DNA of 64,000 nt from Clostridiales bacterium (GCA_019423685.1 JAHZAY010000006.1:94427-158426), one strand, 5' to 3'. Counted from the stretch's first letter, positions 42,860 to 51,776 are shown. The notes: generated by a model from the sequence alone, not told the origin. Numbers and translations are program-made.

Positions 42860-44993
42860 GCGGCCCGCCGTCTTTGCAGCTGTCGGCTTTCTGACAGCGG
42901 CGGCTGCCTTTTTGCCAATCTATGAAAACAGGATTTTGCCCCTTTCCACCCCGCTTCGCCTGCTGTGGATCGCGGCGATATTGTGCGCTGTGGCGCTGCT
43001 GGCACGGCTGCTGGTACAGTTCTTTATCGAGAGTTGGTGGTGCAGCAGGGCACTGCTGATTCTCGGTGCAGGTGCAGCTTCGGTGTTGGTGTGCTTTTGC
43101 GTGCTGGATGCTAGGCAGGTAAAGCTGCGGCAGCTGGACGGCAGCACGGTGACCTTCACCGCACAGGTCCTTGCCTGTGACAATATGGACTATGGCAGCA
43201 AGTATCTGGTGCAGGTGAGCGGCCAGGGGCAACTTCCGCACGCGGTGCAGGGGCGGCTCTACAGCTATGAAGAGCCGGCGGCAGAGGAGGGGGATATCCT
43301 CTGTGTCACAGCAAGGCTGGATACCACAATCGAAAACTACGACCGCAGCCGCGGCATCTTCTTTTACGCCTTTGCGCAGGACGGCACGCTGGTCCGCACC
43401 GAGGAACACCAGACGGTGCGCGCTCACCTTTTGCAGGCGGCTCAAAAACTTTACCGGGCGCCGGTGCTCGGAATGGTGGAGGGCGTTCTGTTTGGCGAGC
43501 GCAGGAATATCGACGAGACCTTCGAGCAGCTATTGGAGCAGTCCGGTTTGGTGCACATCCTCTCGGTGTCCGGCATCCACATCAGTATGCTGGGCGCTTT
43601 TTGTCAGAAGCTCTGTTCCCGCTTTCGCAAGATGCGCCGCTTTGCGGGGCTGATGGCGCTGGTTCCGGTGTGGGGTTACATCGCGCTGGCCAGCTTTTCT
43701 CCCTCCGCAGTGCGCGCCGGTGTGATGGCGACTTTGGGAACGCTGGCCGTGTTGCTGCACCGGGAACCGGATGCGCTCAGCGCGCTGGGCATCGGTGCGA
43801 TAGCGATCGTTGCAGTCTCGCCCTACAGCCTCTATTCGGTCTCCTTTGCGCTTTCCTTCTGGATTACGCTGGGCATCCTGTTGTGTACCCGGCCGTTGAC
43901 ACAAGTTTTGGAGCAGCTGCGGCCCATCGCCTTTTTGATCGGCCGTGCAGGAAGATTTGAGAAGGTTTGTCACAACCTTTCTTCCACCGTTGCGGCGTCC
44001 ATTGCCGCCACCATCTTTTCGCTGCCGTTGATGCTGTGCTACTTCCAGTCGGCGGCGGTGTGGAGTGTGCTGTCCGCAGTGATCGCGCTGTGGGCGGTCT
44101 CGCCGCTGATGCTGCTTTCGATGGCGTCGCTCGGCTTGGAGCTTTTGTTTGAGATGACGGCACTTGCACCCGCGCTGTGGCTTGCAAAGGCGGTGGCGGG
44201 TTTGGCGGGACTGTTTGCCCGGTGGATTTTGTTGTGCGGCAAGGCCGTCTCACAGCTGCCCGAAGCGATGTTCTATTCAGACAGCATTCCGGTTGCCCTG
44301 TGGGGATTTTTGACAGTGGGGCTGCTGACCTTTTCGCTGTACAGATTTTCACAATGTTCGCTGGCGCAGCGCCGGCTGCGCTTGCGCTGCTTTGCCGCAT
44401 GTGCGGCATTTTGCTTTTTCTGCGTGCAGGGATGCGGTTTGATCGCAAGGCAGGGAGTGCTCTACCTGTATCAGACCGATGGGGCGCTCATTTTGACCCG
44501 GGACGGCCAGGGGGCGGTGATCGGGGAGATCGAGAGCGACTACCAGGCAGAGCAGATTTTGACCCTGCTGCGCTGTCAAGGCGTGCGTTCGTTGGAGGTC
44601 TACTACAACAGTGCCGAAACAGAGCGGGGAAACAGCGGCGCGGACCTTTTGCTGAATGCCCTGCCGGTCAAGACGGTGGTTGCGCCGCAGACAGGCGCCT
44701 TTTATGCCCACCTCAAGGCGGCATCCGGGCAGGCAAAGTGGATCGAGCCGCAGGGCGTGAGCATCTCGATGCTCGGATCGGTGACGCTGCGGGAGACACA
44801 GGAGGGCACCGAGCTGTCGGTCTTTGGCAAAAGGATGTTAAAAACAACCCACAAATATGGTATAATAGAGGGGTACAGCGCGGTATTTTCCCAGACGGGA
44901 GCCTTCATACAGGAGGAAAAGGGCCTCGGAGCGTTCTGGTCGCTTTGGGGCGGGCGCGCTGTGAAGGTAAGCGATCAATCTTTTTTTAGCTAG
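42783..44993 (+). CDS. comEC: ComEC/Rec2-family DNA-uptake channel protein with degenerate nuclease-like domain
   Basis: 736 aa if started at GTG 42783; that start lies inside the previous gene and the true start may be further in, just before PAVFAAVGFLTAAAAF. N-terminal membrane pair, an OB-like ComEC N domain, then the competence domain (GLVHILSVSGIHISMLGAF, SPSAVRAGVMATLGTL) with several helices. The C-terminal about 190 residues occupy the place of the metallo-beta-lactamase domain but have no H-x-H-x-D-H or DGG motif (VLYLYQTDGALILTRDGQG instead). DNA transport may be retained while strand degradation would be lost. Adjacent to holA as in Bacillus. Confidence 0.9.
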   Translation: METLAEKKLCRDRPKPSICASRRRIERPAVFAAVGFLTAAAAFLPIYENRILPLSTPLRLLWIAAILCAVALLARLLVQFFIESWWCSRALLILGAGAASVLVCFCVLDARQVKLRQLDGSTVTFTAQVLACDNMDYGSKYLVQVSGQGQLPHAVQGRLYSYEEPAAEEGDILCVTARLDTTIENYDRSRGIFFYAFAQDGTLVRTEEHQTVRAHLLQAAQKLYRAPVLGMVEGVLFGERRNIDETFEQLLEQSGLVHILSVSGIHISMLGAFCQKLCSRFRKMRRFAGLMALVPVWGYIALASFSPSAVRAGVMATLGTLAVLLHREPDALSALGIGAIAIVAVSPYSLYSVSFALSFWITLGILLCTRPLTQVLEQLRPIAFLIGRAGRFEKVCHNLSSTVAASIAATIFSLPLMLCYFQSAAVWSVLSAVIALWAVSPLMLLSMASLGLELLFEMTALAPALWLAKAVAGLAGLFARWILLCGKAVSQLPEAMFYSDSIPVALWGFLTVGLLTFSLYRFSQCSLAQRRLRLRCFAACAAFCFFCVQGCGLIARQGVLYLYQTDGALILTRDGQGAVIGEIESDYQAEQILTLLRCQGVRSLEVYYNSAETERGNSGADLLLNALPVKTVVAPQTGAFYAHLKAASGQAKWIEPQGVSISMLGSVTLRETQEGTELSVFGKRMLKTTHKYGIIEGYSAVFSQTGAFIQEEKGLGAFWSLWGGRAVKVSDQSFFS

Positions 44994-45017
44994 AAAAACC
45001 GGAAGGGCGGGAAGCGG

Positions 45018-46106
45018 ATGATTTTTCAGGAGGAGAGCCAGCTGTTGCAGCACATCAAACTCGGGCACCTGTACCGGGTGTATCTGCTGTATGGGGAAGA
45101 AAAATATCTAAAAGAGATGTATGAAAAGCGGCTGATCCGCCTTGCCTCCCCGGAACAGTTTGAGGAATTCAACTTCCACCGCTTTGATGGGGGAGAGTTG
45201 GACGTCGATGCATTTATCGAGGCCTGTGAGTCGCTCCCGCTGTTTGCACAGCAGCGGTGTGTAGTGGTGGAAAAGTTTGACTTTGAGGCGCTTTCTGCAA
45301 AGGACAAAGAGAAGGTGACCGCGCTGCTGCAAGATCCGCCGGAGACCACCGTCTGCATCCTGGTGGTGGACAAGGAGGAATTTCTGCCCAAGCGCAGTGC
45401 CGGGGCCAGAAAGATTGTGGAGCTGTGCGATCACGCCGGGGCGGTGCTGGAGCTCAAGCGCCGCTCCACAGCGGACCTTACCCGGTTTGTCCGCTCCAAG
45501 CTGGAAGCGCGCTCGTGCGCCATTTCCCGCGAGGACGCCGAGTGGCTGATCGAGCGGTGTGAAGGCAATATGCTCACCCTTTCCGGGGAACTGGAAAAGC
45601 TGGGAGCCTATATGCAGAGCCTGCCGCCGAGCGCAGACGGGCGTCCCAGACAGGTCACCGCCGCTATCCTCGAGCAGGTCACCTGCAAGACGGTCAGCGC
45701 ATCGGTCTACGATCTGGCCAAGGCCATCCTGGCGGACCGCTTTCCCAAGGCCATGCAGATTGTGCAGGACCTGTTGTACCTGCGCTACCAGCCAACAGCG
45801 ATCTTGGCGGCGCTGTCGGGGGCCTATCTGGATCTGTACATCGCCAAAATTGCCCGCGCCGACGGAGTGGGGGAGCGGGAGATCAAGACCAATTTTTCCT
45901 ATAAGGGGCGGGATTTTGTGGTGCGCAACAGCCTGCGCGACTGCCAGAAATTTCCGCTTGCGGTGCTGCGCGATTCGGTGGAATATCTGGCGCAGACCGA
46001 TTACCGCATGAAGAGCAGCCGCGCCGACAACGAGCTTCTGCTGGAGCAGGCGGTCACCCAACTGTTTGTCATCGCCTCACAGGAGGAGAACAGACGCGCA
46101 AAATAA
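45018..46106 (+). CDS. holA: DNA polymerase III, delta subunit
   Basis: Clamp-loader subunit that opens the beta sliding clamp. 362 aa: YLLYGEEKYLKEMYEKRL at the N-terminus, CVVVEKFDFE, and a C-terminal helical collar (SVYDLAKAILADRFPKAMQIVQDLLYLRYQPTAILAAL). As in other delta subunits, the nucleotide-binding motif is not conserved. AGGGCGGGAAGCGG precedes ATG 45018. Order comEC-holA is shared with B. subtilis comEC-yqeN. Confidence 0.95.
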   Translation: MIFQEESQLLQHIKLGHLYRVYLLYGEEKYLKEMYEKRLIRLASPEQFEEFNFHRFDGGELDVDAFIEACESLPLFAQQRCVVVEKFDFEALSAKDKEKVTALLQDPPETTVCILVVDKEEFLPKRSAGARKIVELCDHAGAVLELKRRSTADLTRFVRSKLEARSCAISREDAEWLIERCEGNMLTLSGELEKLGAYMQSLPPSADGRPRQVTAAILEQVTCKTVSASVYDLAKAILADRFPKAMQIVQDLLYLRYQPTAILAALSGAYLDLYIAKIARADGVGEREIKTNFSYKGRDFVVRNSLRDCQKFPLAVLRDSVEYLAQTDYRMKSSRADNELLLEQAVTQLFVIASQEENRRAK

Positions 46107-46127
46107 CTTCCAAAAAGGAGAAAAACG

Positions 46128-46739
46128 ATGATACACACCGACCGCGCCATCGTGGTGGAAGGAAAATATGACAAGATCAAGCTGAAATCGGTGATTGATG
46201 GGACGATTTTGTGCACCGATGGCTTTCGCATTTACCGGGACAAAGAGCTGCAGCAGACCCTGCGAGCGCTGGCGCGCAAGCAGGGTCTGGCCGTGCTGAC
46301 CGATTCGGACGCCGCCGGCTTTCAGATCCGCTCTTTTTTGCGCAGCATCTGCGGCAAGGAGCACATCGTCGACGTCTACATCCCGGACCTCTATGGCAAG
46401 GAGCGCCGCAAGGCGCATCCCTCCAAGGAGGGCAAGCTCGGGGTGGAGGGCGTCTCGCAGGAGGTGCTCTGCAAGGCCTTTGCCGATGCGGGTATTGGGG
46501 TGGAGCAGGTGGAAGCTCCCCGCGACCCCATCACCAAACTGGATCTGTTTACTTTGGGACTGAGCGGGTCGGCGGACAGCGCGGCTCACCGGCTGGCACT
46601 CACCAAAAAGCTTGGCCTGCCGGAGCACCTGAGCACCAATGCCCTCGTGACGGTGCTGGCAGCGCTCTACACCCGCCAGGAGCTTTATAGCCTGTGCGGG
46701 AAGCCGTTTAGTGTGTCAGACCAATCGAAGGAGGGGTAG
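46128..46739 (+). CDS. RNase M5-like Toprim protein (DUF4093 type)
   Basis: 203 aa. Toprim motif residues: Glu in AIVVEGKYDKIKLK and the D-x-D in VLTDSDAAGFQIRSFLR. RNase M5 matures 5S rRNA; this protein has the M5-type order with a C-terminal domain (RDPITKLDLFTLGLSGS...STNALVTVLAALYT) found in clostridial DUF4093 members. Whether it cuts 5S precursor here is not shown; no rRNA or ksgA is adjacent. AAAAAGGAGAAAAACG precedes the ATG, and the next gene follows after 2 nt. Confidence 0.85.
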   Translation: MIHTDRAIVVEGKYDKIKLKSVIDGTILCTDGFRIYRDKELQQTLRALARKQGLAVLTDSDAAGFQIRSFLRSICGKEHIVDVYIPDLYGKERRKAHPSKEGKLGVEGVSQEVLCKAFADAGIGVEQVEAPRDPITKLDLFTLGLSGSADSAAHRLALTKKLGLPEHLSTNALVTVLAALYTRQELYSLCGKPFSVSDQSKEG

Positions 46740-46741
46740 GG

Positions 46742-48070
46742 GTGCCGCTGGATTCATTGACCTTTCTGTTTTTGTTTTTGCCCGCCGTGATGCTGTGTTT
46801 CTATCTGGCGCCGCAGCGCGCCAAAAATGCGGTGCTCACGGTGGCGTCTTTGGTTTTTTATGCCCTCAATGACCTGCGATTTTTGCCGGTGATGCTTGTC
46901 TCTTTGTTGCTCGACTACCTTTCCTGCGCCAAGCTCATCCGCTCCACCGTGCAGATGAGGGGCAGGCGGATTGCCTTTTGGGCCAGCATCCTCAAGAACC
47001 TGCTTTTGATGGTGGTGTCGATGGCGTTTGTGCAGTTGGGATGGTTTGCCATGCCGCTCGGGTTGATGGTCTGCACCGTCACCTCGATGGGCTATGTCAT
47101 CGACGTCTATAACGGAGACGAATACTTTGACGGCAGCCTCATCGACTTTTTGCTGTTTGTGTTGTTTTTTGGCAAGCTGCAGGCGGGGCCCATCGTCCAG
47201 TATACCGAGCTAAAGGGGCAGTGGGAGCACCGCGAGACAGGGCTGCACCCCATCGTGATGGGGGTAAAGAGGCTGATTACCGGATTTGCAAAGCTCATTA
47301 TCCTGGCACAGGGAAATACCTTCATCCAGCAGGAGATCGAGGCGATTCCCCAAGACAGCCGAACGGTGCTTTCCATCTGGGTGCTCATCATCACCTCAAC
47401 CTTTGCCCTTTACTATTCGCTCACCGGTTACTGCGATATGGCGCGGGGGTTGGCAAACCTGTTGGGGATGGATTTCCCGGAGAACTTCCACCACCCCTTT
47501 CAGTCCCGCACCATCTCGGATTTCTTCAACCGATTCAACATCACCGTCACAAAATTCATCAACCGCTATGTCTACATCTTCCTCGGAGCGGACACCAACG
47601 GTGTGCTCTCCACCATTGTCAATACCCTGCTCACCACCATGCTGATGGGTGTCTGGTTTGGCCTGCGGCTCAACTATCTGGTGTGGGGCGTCTACTTTGC
47701 GGCCTTCATCCTGTTGGAGCGGTACTTTTTGATGCGGTATCTGGTGCGCATCCCGCCGATTGTGGACAGGATGTACACCTTTGTCGTCGTGATGTTTTCC
47801 TTTACCATCTTTTCGGGCAGTACCCTGCGGATGACCGCACAGAATCTGCGCGGGATGTTTGGACTGGCACATTTGGCGGTGATCAACAATGAGATTTCTT
47901 ATATCCTCACCACCAATTACCTCATCATCCTGTTGAGCTTCTTTTTTGCCACCAACCTCACCGGTTTGATCGGCAAGGTCATCCACACCCGCGCGCCAAA
48001 ACTTGCATCTGCACTGGGCGCAGTGGTGTATCTCGGCGTCTTTACGGCGGCGGTTTCTTTTTGCGTATGA
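46742..48070 (+). CDS. MBOAT-family membrane protein lacking both conserved histidines
   Basis: 442 aa, about 11 membrane helices. FLPAVMLCFYLAPQRAKNAVL, VFYALNDLRFLP, MSMGYVIDVYNGD-like region and FFGKLQAGPIVQY match AlgI/DltB/PatB-type O-acyltransferases. The usual D-F-W-R-R-W-H segment reads DFFNRFNITVTKFINRYVYIFLG with Asn266 in place of His. The usual L-W-H-G segment reads GVWFGLRLNYLVWGVYFA with Phe306 in place of the catalytic His. The frame is intact, so the protein is probably expressed but not an ordinary acyltransferase. GTG start behind AAGGAGGGG; the partner gene follows 51 nt later. Confidence 0.88.
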   Translation: MPLDSLTFLFLFLPAVMLCFYLAPQRAKNAVLTVASLVFYALNDLRFLPVMLVSLLLDYLSCAKLIRSTVQMRGRRIAFWASILKNLLLMVVSMAFVQLGWFAMPLGLMVCTVTSMGYVIDVYNGDEYFDGSLIDFLLFVLFFGKLQAGPIVQYTELKGQWEHRETGLHPIVMGVKRLITGFAKLIILAQGNTFIQQEIEAIPQDSRTVLSIWVLIITSTFALYYSLTGYCDMARGLANLLGMDFPENFHHPFQSRTISDFFNRFNITVTKFINRYVYIFLGADTNGVLSTIVNTLLTTMLMGVWFGLRLNYLVWGVYFAAFILLERYFLMRYLVRIPPIVDRMYTFVVVMFSFTIFSGSTLRMTAQNLRGMFGLAHLAVINNEISYILTTNYLIILLSFFFATNLTGLIGKVIHTRAPKLASALGAVVYLGVFTAAVSFCV

Positions 48071-48121
48071 GTTTGTATAAGATAGAGTTTGTAATCCAAT
48101 AAGGAGATAGGGGGCCTTGCC

Positions 48122-49333
48122 GTGAAAAAAAATCTGCTGCCCGGATTGCTGGTTGCGCTGATGCTGGGAGCTGCCGGGGTGTGGGCCGTTGCCTTTGGAA
48201 AGGGCAATTTCCCGGCCTTTAACCGCTATTACCGCTTGGACGAATATCTGGAGGAGATCGAAAACTTCCTCTCCCAAAATATCCCCTTTGCCGACAGCCT
48301 TTCGCAGCTTGCCGTTGAGCTGCAGATGGTGGGCGGAGCAAAGGAGTTTGACGGCATCTTTGTCGGGGACGACATCCTGGTGGAGGACATCGGCGATCCA
48401 GATGAAAACCAGACCAGACAGAACGTCCAGACGGTGCTGCGCTTTTCTGAACAGAGCCGCATTCCCACCTACTTCATGCTGTTGCCCACCAAGTGTGCCA
48501 TCAAGCAAAACGAGATCCCGCAGGCGGCGACGCTGTTCAATCAGCGGCAGTTTATCGAGCAGACCTACAACCGCCTGCTGGGCAAGGCGACGGTGGTGGA
48601 CGTCTATCCGGCGCTGTTTGCGCGGTTTGAGGAGGAGCTGTACTATAAAACAGACCCCAACCTGACGTCGCTTGGGGCCTACTATGTCTATGAGGTGCTG
48701 GCGCAGCGACTGGACATCACTCCGCGCCCGCAGGAGGATTTTGACATCCAATACATCACCCACAGCTATTACGGCAGGACCTATCAGCAGTCGGCCTATC
48801 AGGACATCTCACCGGATGTCATCGCCCTGTACCGCTATCAGAAGAACAACCGCACCTATTCGGTGACCCACAACGACGGGTACAACTACACCTACGATTC
48901 GCTCTATCCGCAGCAGCTGTTGCAGTTGGCCGACCAGCCGCAGGATCAATTGGACGTCATCCTCGGAGGGGACACCGGCGACATCACCATCCGCAGCAAT
49001 CTGCGCAACCGCTCCACCTTGCTGATCGTTGGGGATGAGAGTGTGCTGCCGGTCATTCCCTTTTTGGCATCGCACTACTCGCAGATCCGCTTTGTCGATC
49101 TCAAGGATTTAAGCGACGATCAGATCGAGCAGCTGGATTGTTCGGAATATCAGCGGTTGCTGATTGCCTATTCGGTGGACACCTTCATCCACGATGCAAT
49201 CCCGGAGAAGCTGGCGCTGCTGCACACCGAGAATGTGCAGAGCCAGACGGCAGCAGCCGAGTCCCCGGAATTGATCGAAGAGGGTGAGAGTGCCGGGTCC
49301 GAGCAGACACAGCAGACGGAATCGGCCCAGTGA
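48122..49333 (+). CDS. DHHW/AlgX-like exported protein with altered catalytic motif
   Basis: 403 aa with an N-terminal signal anchor (NLLPGLLVALMLGAAGVWAVAF). Its length, FDGIFVGDDILVEDI, RIPTYFMLLPTKCAI and the YYKTD...TSLGAYYVYE frame match DHHW (PF14286) partners of MBOAT O-acetylation systems. But the D-H-H-W motif reads DPNL (residues 178-181), and the C-terminal nucleophile segment, usually K-D-S-Y, reads LIVGDESVLPV. The last about 35 residues are Glu/Gln/Ser-rich. GTG start behind AAGGAGATAGGGGG. It forms an operon with the likewise altered MBOAT gene. Confidence 0.82.
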   Translation: MKKNLLPGLLVALMLGAAGVWAVAFGKGNFPAFNRYYRLDEYLEEIENFLSQNIPFADSLSQLAVELQMVGGAKEFDGIFVGDDILVEDIGDPDENQTRQNVQTVLRFSEQSRIPTYFMLLPTKCAIKQNEIPQAATLFNQRQFIEQTYNRLLGKATVVDVYPALFARFEEELYYKTDPNLTSLGAYYVYEVLAQRLDITPRPQEDFDIQYITHSYYGRTYQQSAYQDISPDVIALYRYQKNNRTYSVTHNDGYNYTYDSLYPQQLLQLADQPQDQLDVILGGDTGDITIRSNLRNRSTLLIVGDESVLPVIPFLASHYSQIRFVDLKDLSDDQIEQLDCSEYQRLLIAYSVDTFIHDAIPEKLALLHTENVQSQTAAAESPELIEEGESAGSEQTQQTESAQ

Positions 49334-49338
49334 GCGGT

Positions 49339-49785
49339 TTAAGAGAGAGGCTGTGCTTTGGTGCGGACAAACCGTTTTTGCTGGCCGTCGATGGTCAAAA
49401 GAAGGTCGTCCCCATCAAAGAAGTAGTGCCCTGGGAGGGCGCCCATCGAACCGGCGTCCAACACAAATCCCTGGGGCTGCTCTTCGGTCGGATGTTCGAC
49501 CAGCGGCAGCGCGCGCTCGAAGGGGAAGCAGAAGCCGTTGACACACAGCGCGCTGTCTGAGGCAGTGAGGGTAAAGGTCTCGTCGGTGCTGACCCAGTCG
49601 CCGTCCAGCTTAGGCGTGTGCGGGCGCAGCAGCCAAAATGCCGCTGCTGCCAGAAGGACGGCGCACAGCGCCAGCAGGATGTACCTGTACGGCAGCGGTA
49701 GCTTCAGGCGCTGCGTTTGGGTGTCGCCAGCTTCGGCGCAGTCTACAGAATATGCGGTTTGCTTTTCATCTTCAAAAAGGCTCAT
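49339..49785 (-). CDS. small single-pass membrane protein, unknown
   Basis: 148 aa from ATG 49785, which has GGGAGG at 7 nt. Residues 1-33 are polar, a membrane helix follows (YRYILLALCAVLLAAAAFWLL), then an outer beta-rich domain of about 90 residues (LDGDWVSTDETFTLTASDS...DDLLLTIDGQQKRFVRT) that looks like the small lipocalin-like domain of many Firmicutes lipoproteins. No function can be given. It converges with the DHHW-like gene (5 nt between stops). Confidence 0.7.
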   Translation of the reverse strand: MSLFEDEKQTAYSVDCAEAGDTQTQRLKLPLPYRYILLALCAVLLAAAAFWLLRPHTPKLDGDWVSTDETFTLTASDSALCVNGFCFPFERALPLVEHPTEEQPQGFVLDAGSMGALPGHYFFDGDDLLLTIDGQQKRFVRTKAQPLS

Positions 49786-49873
49786 GGAGGCACCTCCCAC
49801 CGGTATGGATTTACTGCCAGTGTATGCCCGGCACGGGCCCTTTAGAAGTGAAGGGAAAAGGGGGAGACAGGTT

Positions 49874-50488
49874 TTGGAGGAATTGAGAAAGAGAATTTTG
49901 GAGGGCAGGGCCCTGAGAAAGAAGGTAGTCGGAGCGGCGCTGTCGGTATTGGGGCGCACGCTCAAGGTGTGCCGGACGCTCGACCCGATGGTCTGTGCGC
50001 AGATGGATACCTTTCCCGAAGACTTTGTCTTTATCGTCGGCATCTATGGCAGCCGGCATCCGGTGATTTTGCAAAACCGCAAGCGCGGGCTGTATCGGGT
50101 GTACGAGTCGGTGGAGGCGGTCTGCCAGCACCTTTCTTCCGCAGCACCTGCCGTGACCCGCTATCTGAGTGCCGACCGCAGCGATCCGAGCAAGCTGCTG
50201 GAGATTCGCTTTAAAAGTGTGGAGGCGGCTTGGCGGGTGATCATCGGGCAGACGAGCGCACAGGATGCCTGGGCGCGGCACGAGCTGATCATCCGCGGGG
50301 AGATTCATGCTGCAATGAAGCTGTTTCGCTGCATCCAGCGGGCGCAGGGATACCTTTACCCACACCGGATCGCGCGGCGTGTGCTGCCTGTAGCAGAAAA
50401 ATTGCCGGTCGCGCGCTGGAAGGTGTGGCTGCGGCTGCTGCACGTCAAAAAACGCCGGGTCAATCCGTCACAGGGACAGGAGGAATAG
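49874..50488 (+). CDS. hypothetical protein with SCP2-like pattern
   Basis: About 204 aa from TTG 49874 (GGGGGAG 8 nt upstream); ATG 49805 in the same frame is possible but its GGAGG is 14 nt away. Features: basic N-terminus (RKRILEGRALRKKVVGAAL), DFVFIVGIYGSRHPVILQN, and LLEIRFKSVEAAWRVIIGQTSAQDAWARHELIIRGEIHAAMKLFRCI, a pattern reminiscent of SCP2-type lipid-binding proteins. It ends 3 nt before the Fe-alcohol dehydrogenase, so the two are co-transcribed. Role unknown. Confidence 0.65.
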   Translation: MEELRKRILEGRALRKKVVGAALSVLGRTLKVCRTLDPMVCAQMDTFPEDFVFIVGIYGSRHPVILQNRKRGLYRVYESVEAVCQHLSSAAPAVTRYLSADRSDPSKLLEIRFKSVEAAWRVIIGQTSAQDAWARHELIIRGEIHAAMKLFRCIQRAQGYLYPHRIARRVLPVAEKLPVARWKVWLRLLHVKKRRVNPSQGQEE

Positions 50489-50491
50489 AGG

Positions 50492-51673
50492 ATGTTGCCG
50501 GAAAATTTTTCGTTTTATAATCCCGTCAAGCTGGTGTGCGGGCGGGGAGTGCTGGAAAATATTCCATATGAGCTGGACCGCCTGGGGTGTGCCCGGCCGT
50601 ATGTGGTGATCAGCAGGACGATGCTGGAAGAGGGAGTGCTGGAGCGCATTGGCGGAAAGCTGCATGCGGTGATTCGGACCGATATTCCCAAGGACTCCTC
50701 CTTCGCGCTGGTCGACGAGCTGGCAAGACACGCAAGGGAAGAGCGCTGTGACGGCGTCCTTGCGGTTGGTGGAGGCTCGGTGCTGGACACGGCCAAGGCG
50801 GTGCGCGCACTGCTGGGGCCGAATGGAGGCGATACGCTGCGCAGTATGCTGGGCAGCGAGTGGGTGAGCCGGGAATTTGTGCGCGGCAGGGAACTGCCGT
50901 TTGTGATGGTTCCGACCACCTCCGGCACCGGCTCGGAATGTACGGCGGTGGCGGTGGTGCAGGACGACCGCACCAAGATCAAAGAGGAGATTGTCTCCGA
51001 CCGCTTTTTGCCGGATGTAGCGGTGCTGGATCCGCGCTGTACAGTCAGCTTGCCGCCCAGATTGACAGCTGCCAGCGGATTGGACGCGCTGACCCACGCA
51101 ATCGAGGCCTACACCGGGCGGCAGAGAAACCCGATTTCCAGCGCCTATGCGATGGCTGCGGTGCAGTTGATCGGCAAAAATCTGATTGCGGTGGTGCGCG
51201 AGCCGCAGCAGGAAAGCTACCGCCTGTCGATGGCCTGCGCCTCTGCGATGGCCGGGATGGCCTTTTCCAACTCGATGGTCGGGGTGGTGCACGCCATAGC
51301 GCACGCGCTGGGTTCCGTTTGCGGGATGGCCCACGGCGAGGCGGTGGGCCTTATCCTGCCGCACGCAATGCACTGGCAGATGGACTGCCAGCAGGCACTG
51401 TACGGTGAGCTGTTGGGGGGATTTTGCGGGCTGGAATATGCCGCGGAGATTCCCTATCAGCAGCGCGCTGAGAAGCTGATCGAGGCCATAGAGGACACCA
51501 TCCTACACCTGCATCAAAAGTGCGGTATTCCGCAAAAGCTGCGGGATGCCGGCGTCAACAGGAAAAACTTCCGGCAGATCATCGCGGCGGCGCTGGACGA
51601 CGGGGCGATGCTCGCTGCCGTCAAAGTTGCTTCCCGCGAGGATGTGGAGGCCATTTTGGAGCGCGCGCTTTAA
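50492..51673 (+). CDS. iron-containing alcohol dehydrogenase
   Basis: 393 aa group III dehydrogenase. NAD-binding LAVGGGSVLDTAKAVRAL and VPTTSGTGSECTAVAVV; metal ligands Asp/His in GLDALTHAIEAY and His in GVVHAIAHALG and GMAHGEAVGLILPHAM. All four metal-ligand positions look intact. Probable NAD(P)H-linked alcohol/aldehyde interconversion during fermentation; substrate not predictable. GACAGGAGGAATAGAGG precedes ATG 50492. Confidence 0.95.
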   Translation: MLPENFSFYNPVKLVCGRGVLENIPYELDRLGCARPYVVISRTMLEEGVLERIGGKLHAVIRTDIPKDSSFALVDELARHAREERCDGVLAVGGGSVLDTAKAVRALLGPNGGDTLRSMLGSEWVSREFVRGRELPFVMVPTTSGTGSECTAVAVVQDDRTKIKEEIVSDRFLPDVAVLDPRCTVSLPPRLTAASGLDALTHAIEAYTGRQRNPISSAYAMAAVQLIGKNLIAVVREPQQESYRLSMACASAMAGMAFSNSMVGVVHAIAHALGSVCGMAHGEAVGLILPHAMHWQMDCQQALYGELLGGFCGLEYAAEIPYQQRAEKLIEAIEDTILHLHQKCGIPQKLRDAGVNRKNFRQIIAAALDDGAMLAAVKVASREDVEAILERAL

Positions 51674-51739
51674 TTTTGCCGATCCGTTGTCCCTCTCAAG
51701 GAAAATAGGGGGAGCGGTTTGCTGCCTTTAAAAAGAGAA

Positions 51740-51776
51740 AGACCCTGCCGGGGTGTGGCCCGGCAGGGTCTTTTTA
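51740..51776 (+). terminator. terminator of the alcohol dehydrogenase operon
   Basis: AGACCCTGCCGG pairs perfectly with CCGGCAGGGTCT, then TTTTT. Confidence 0.92.
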
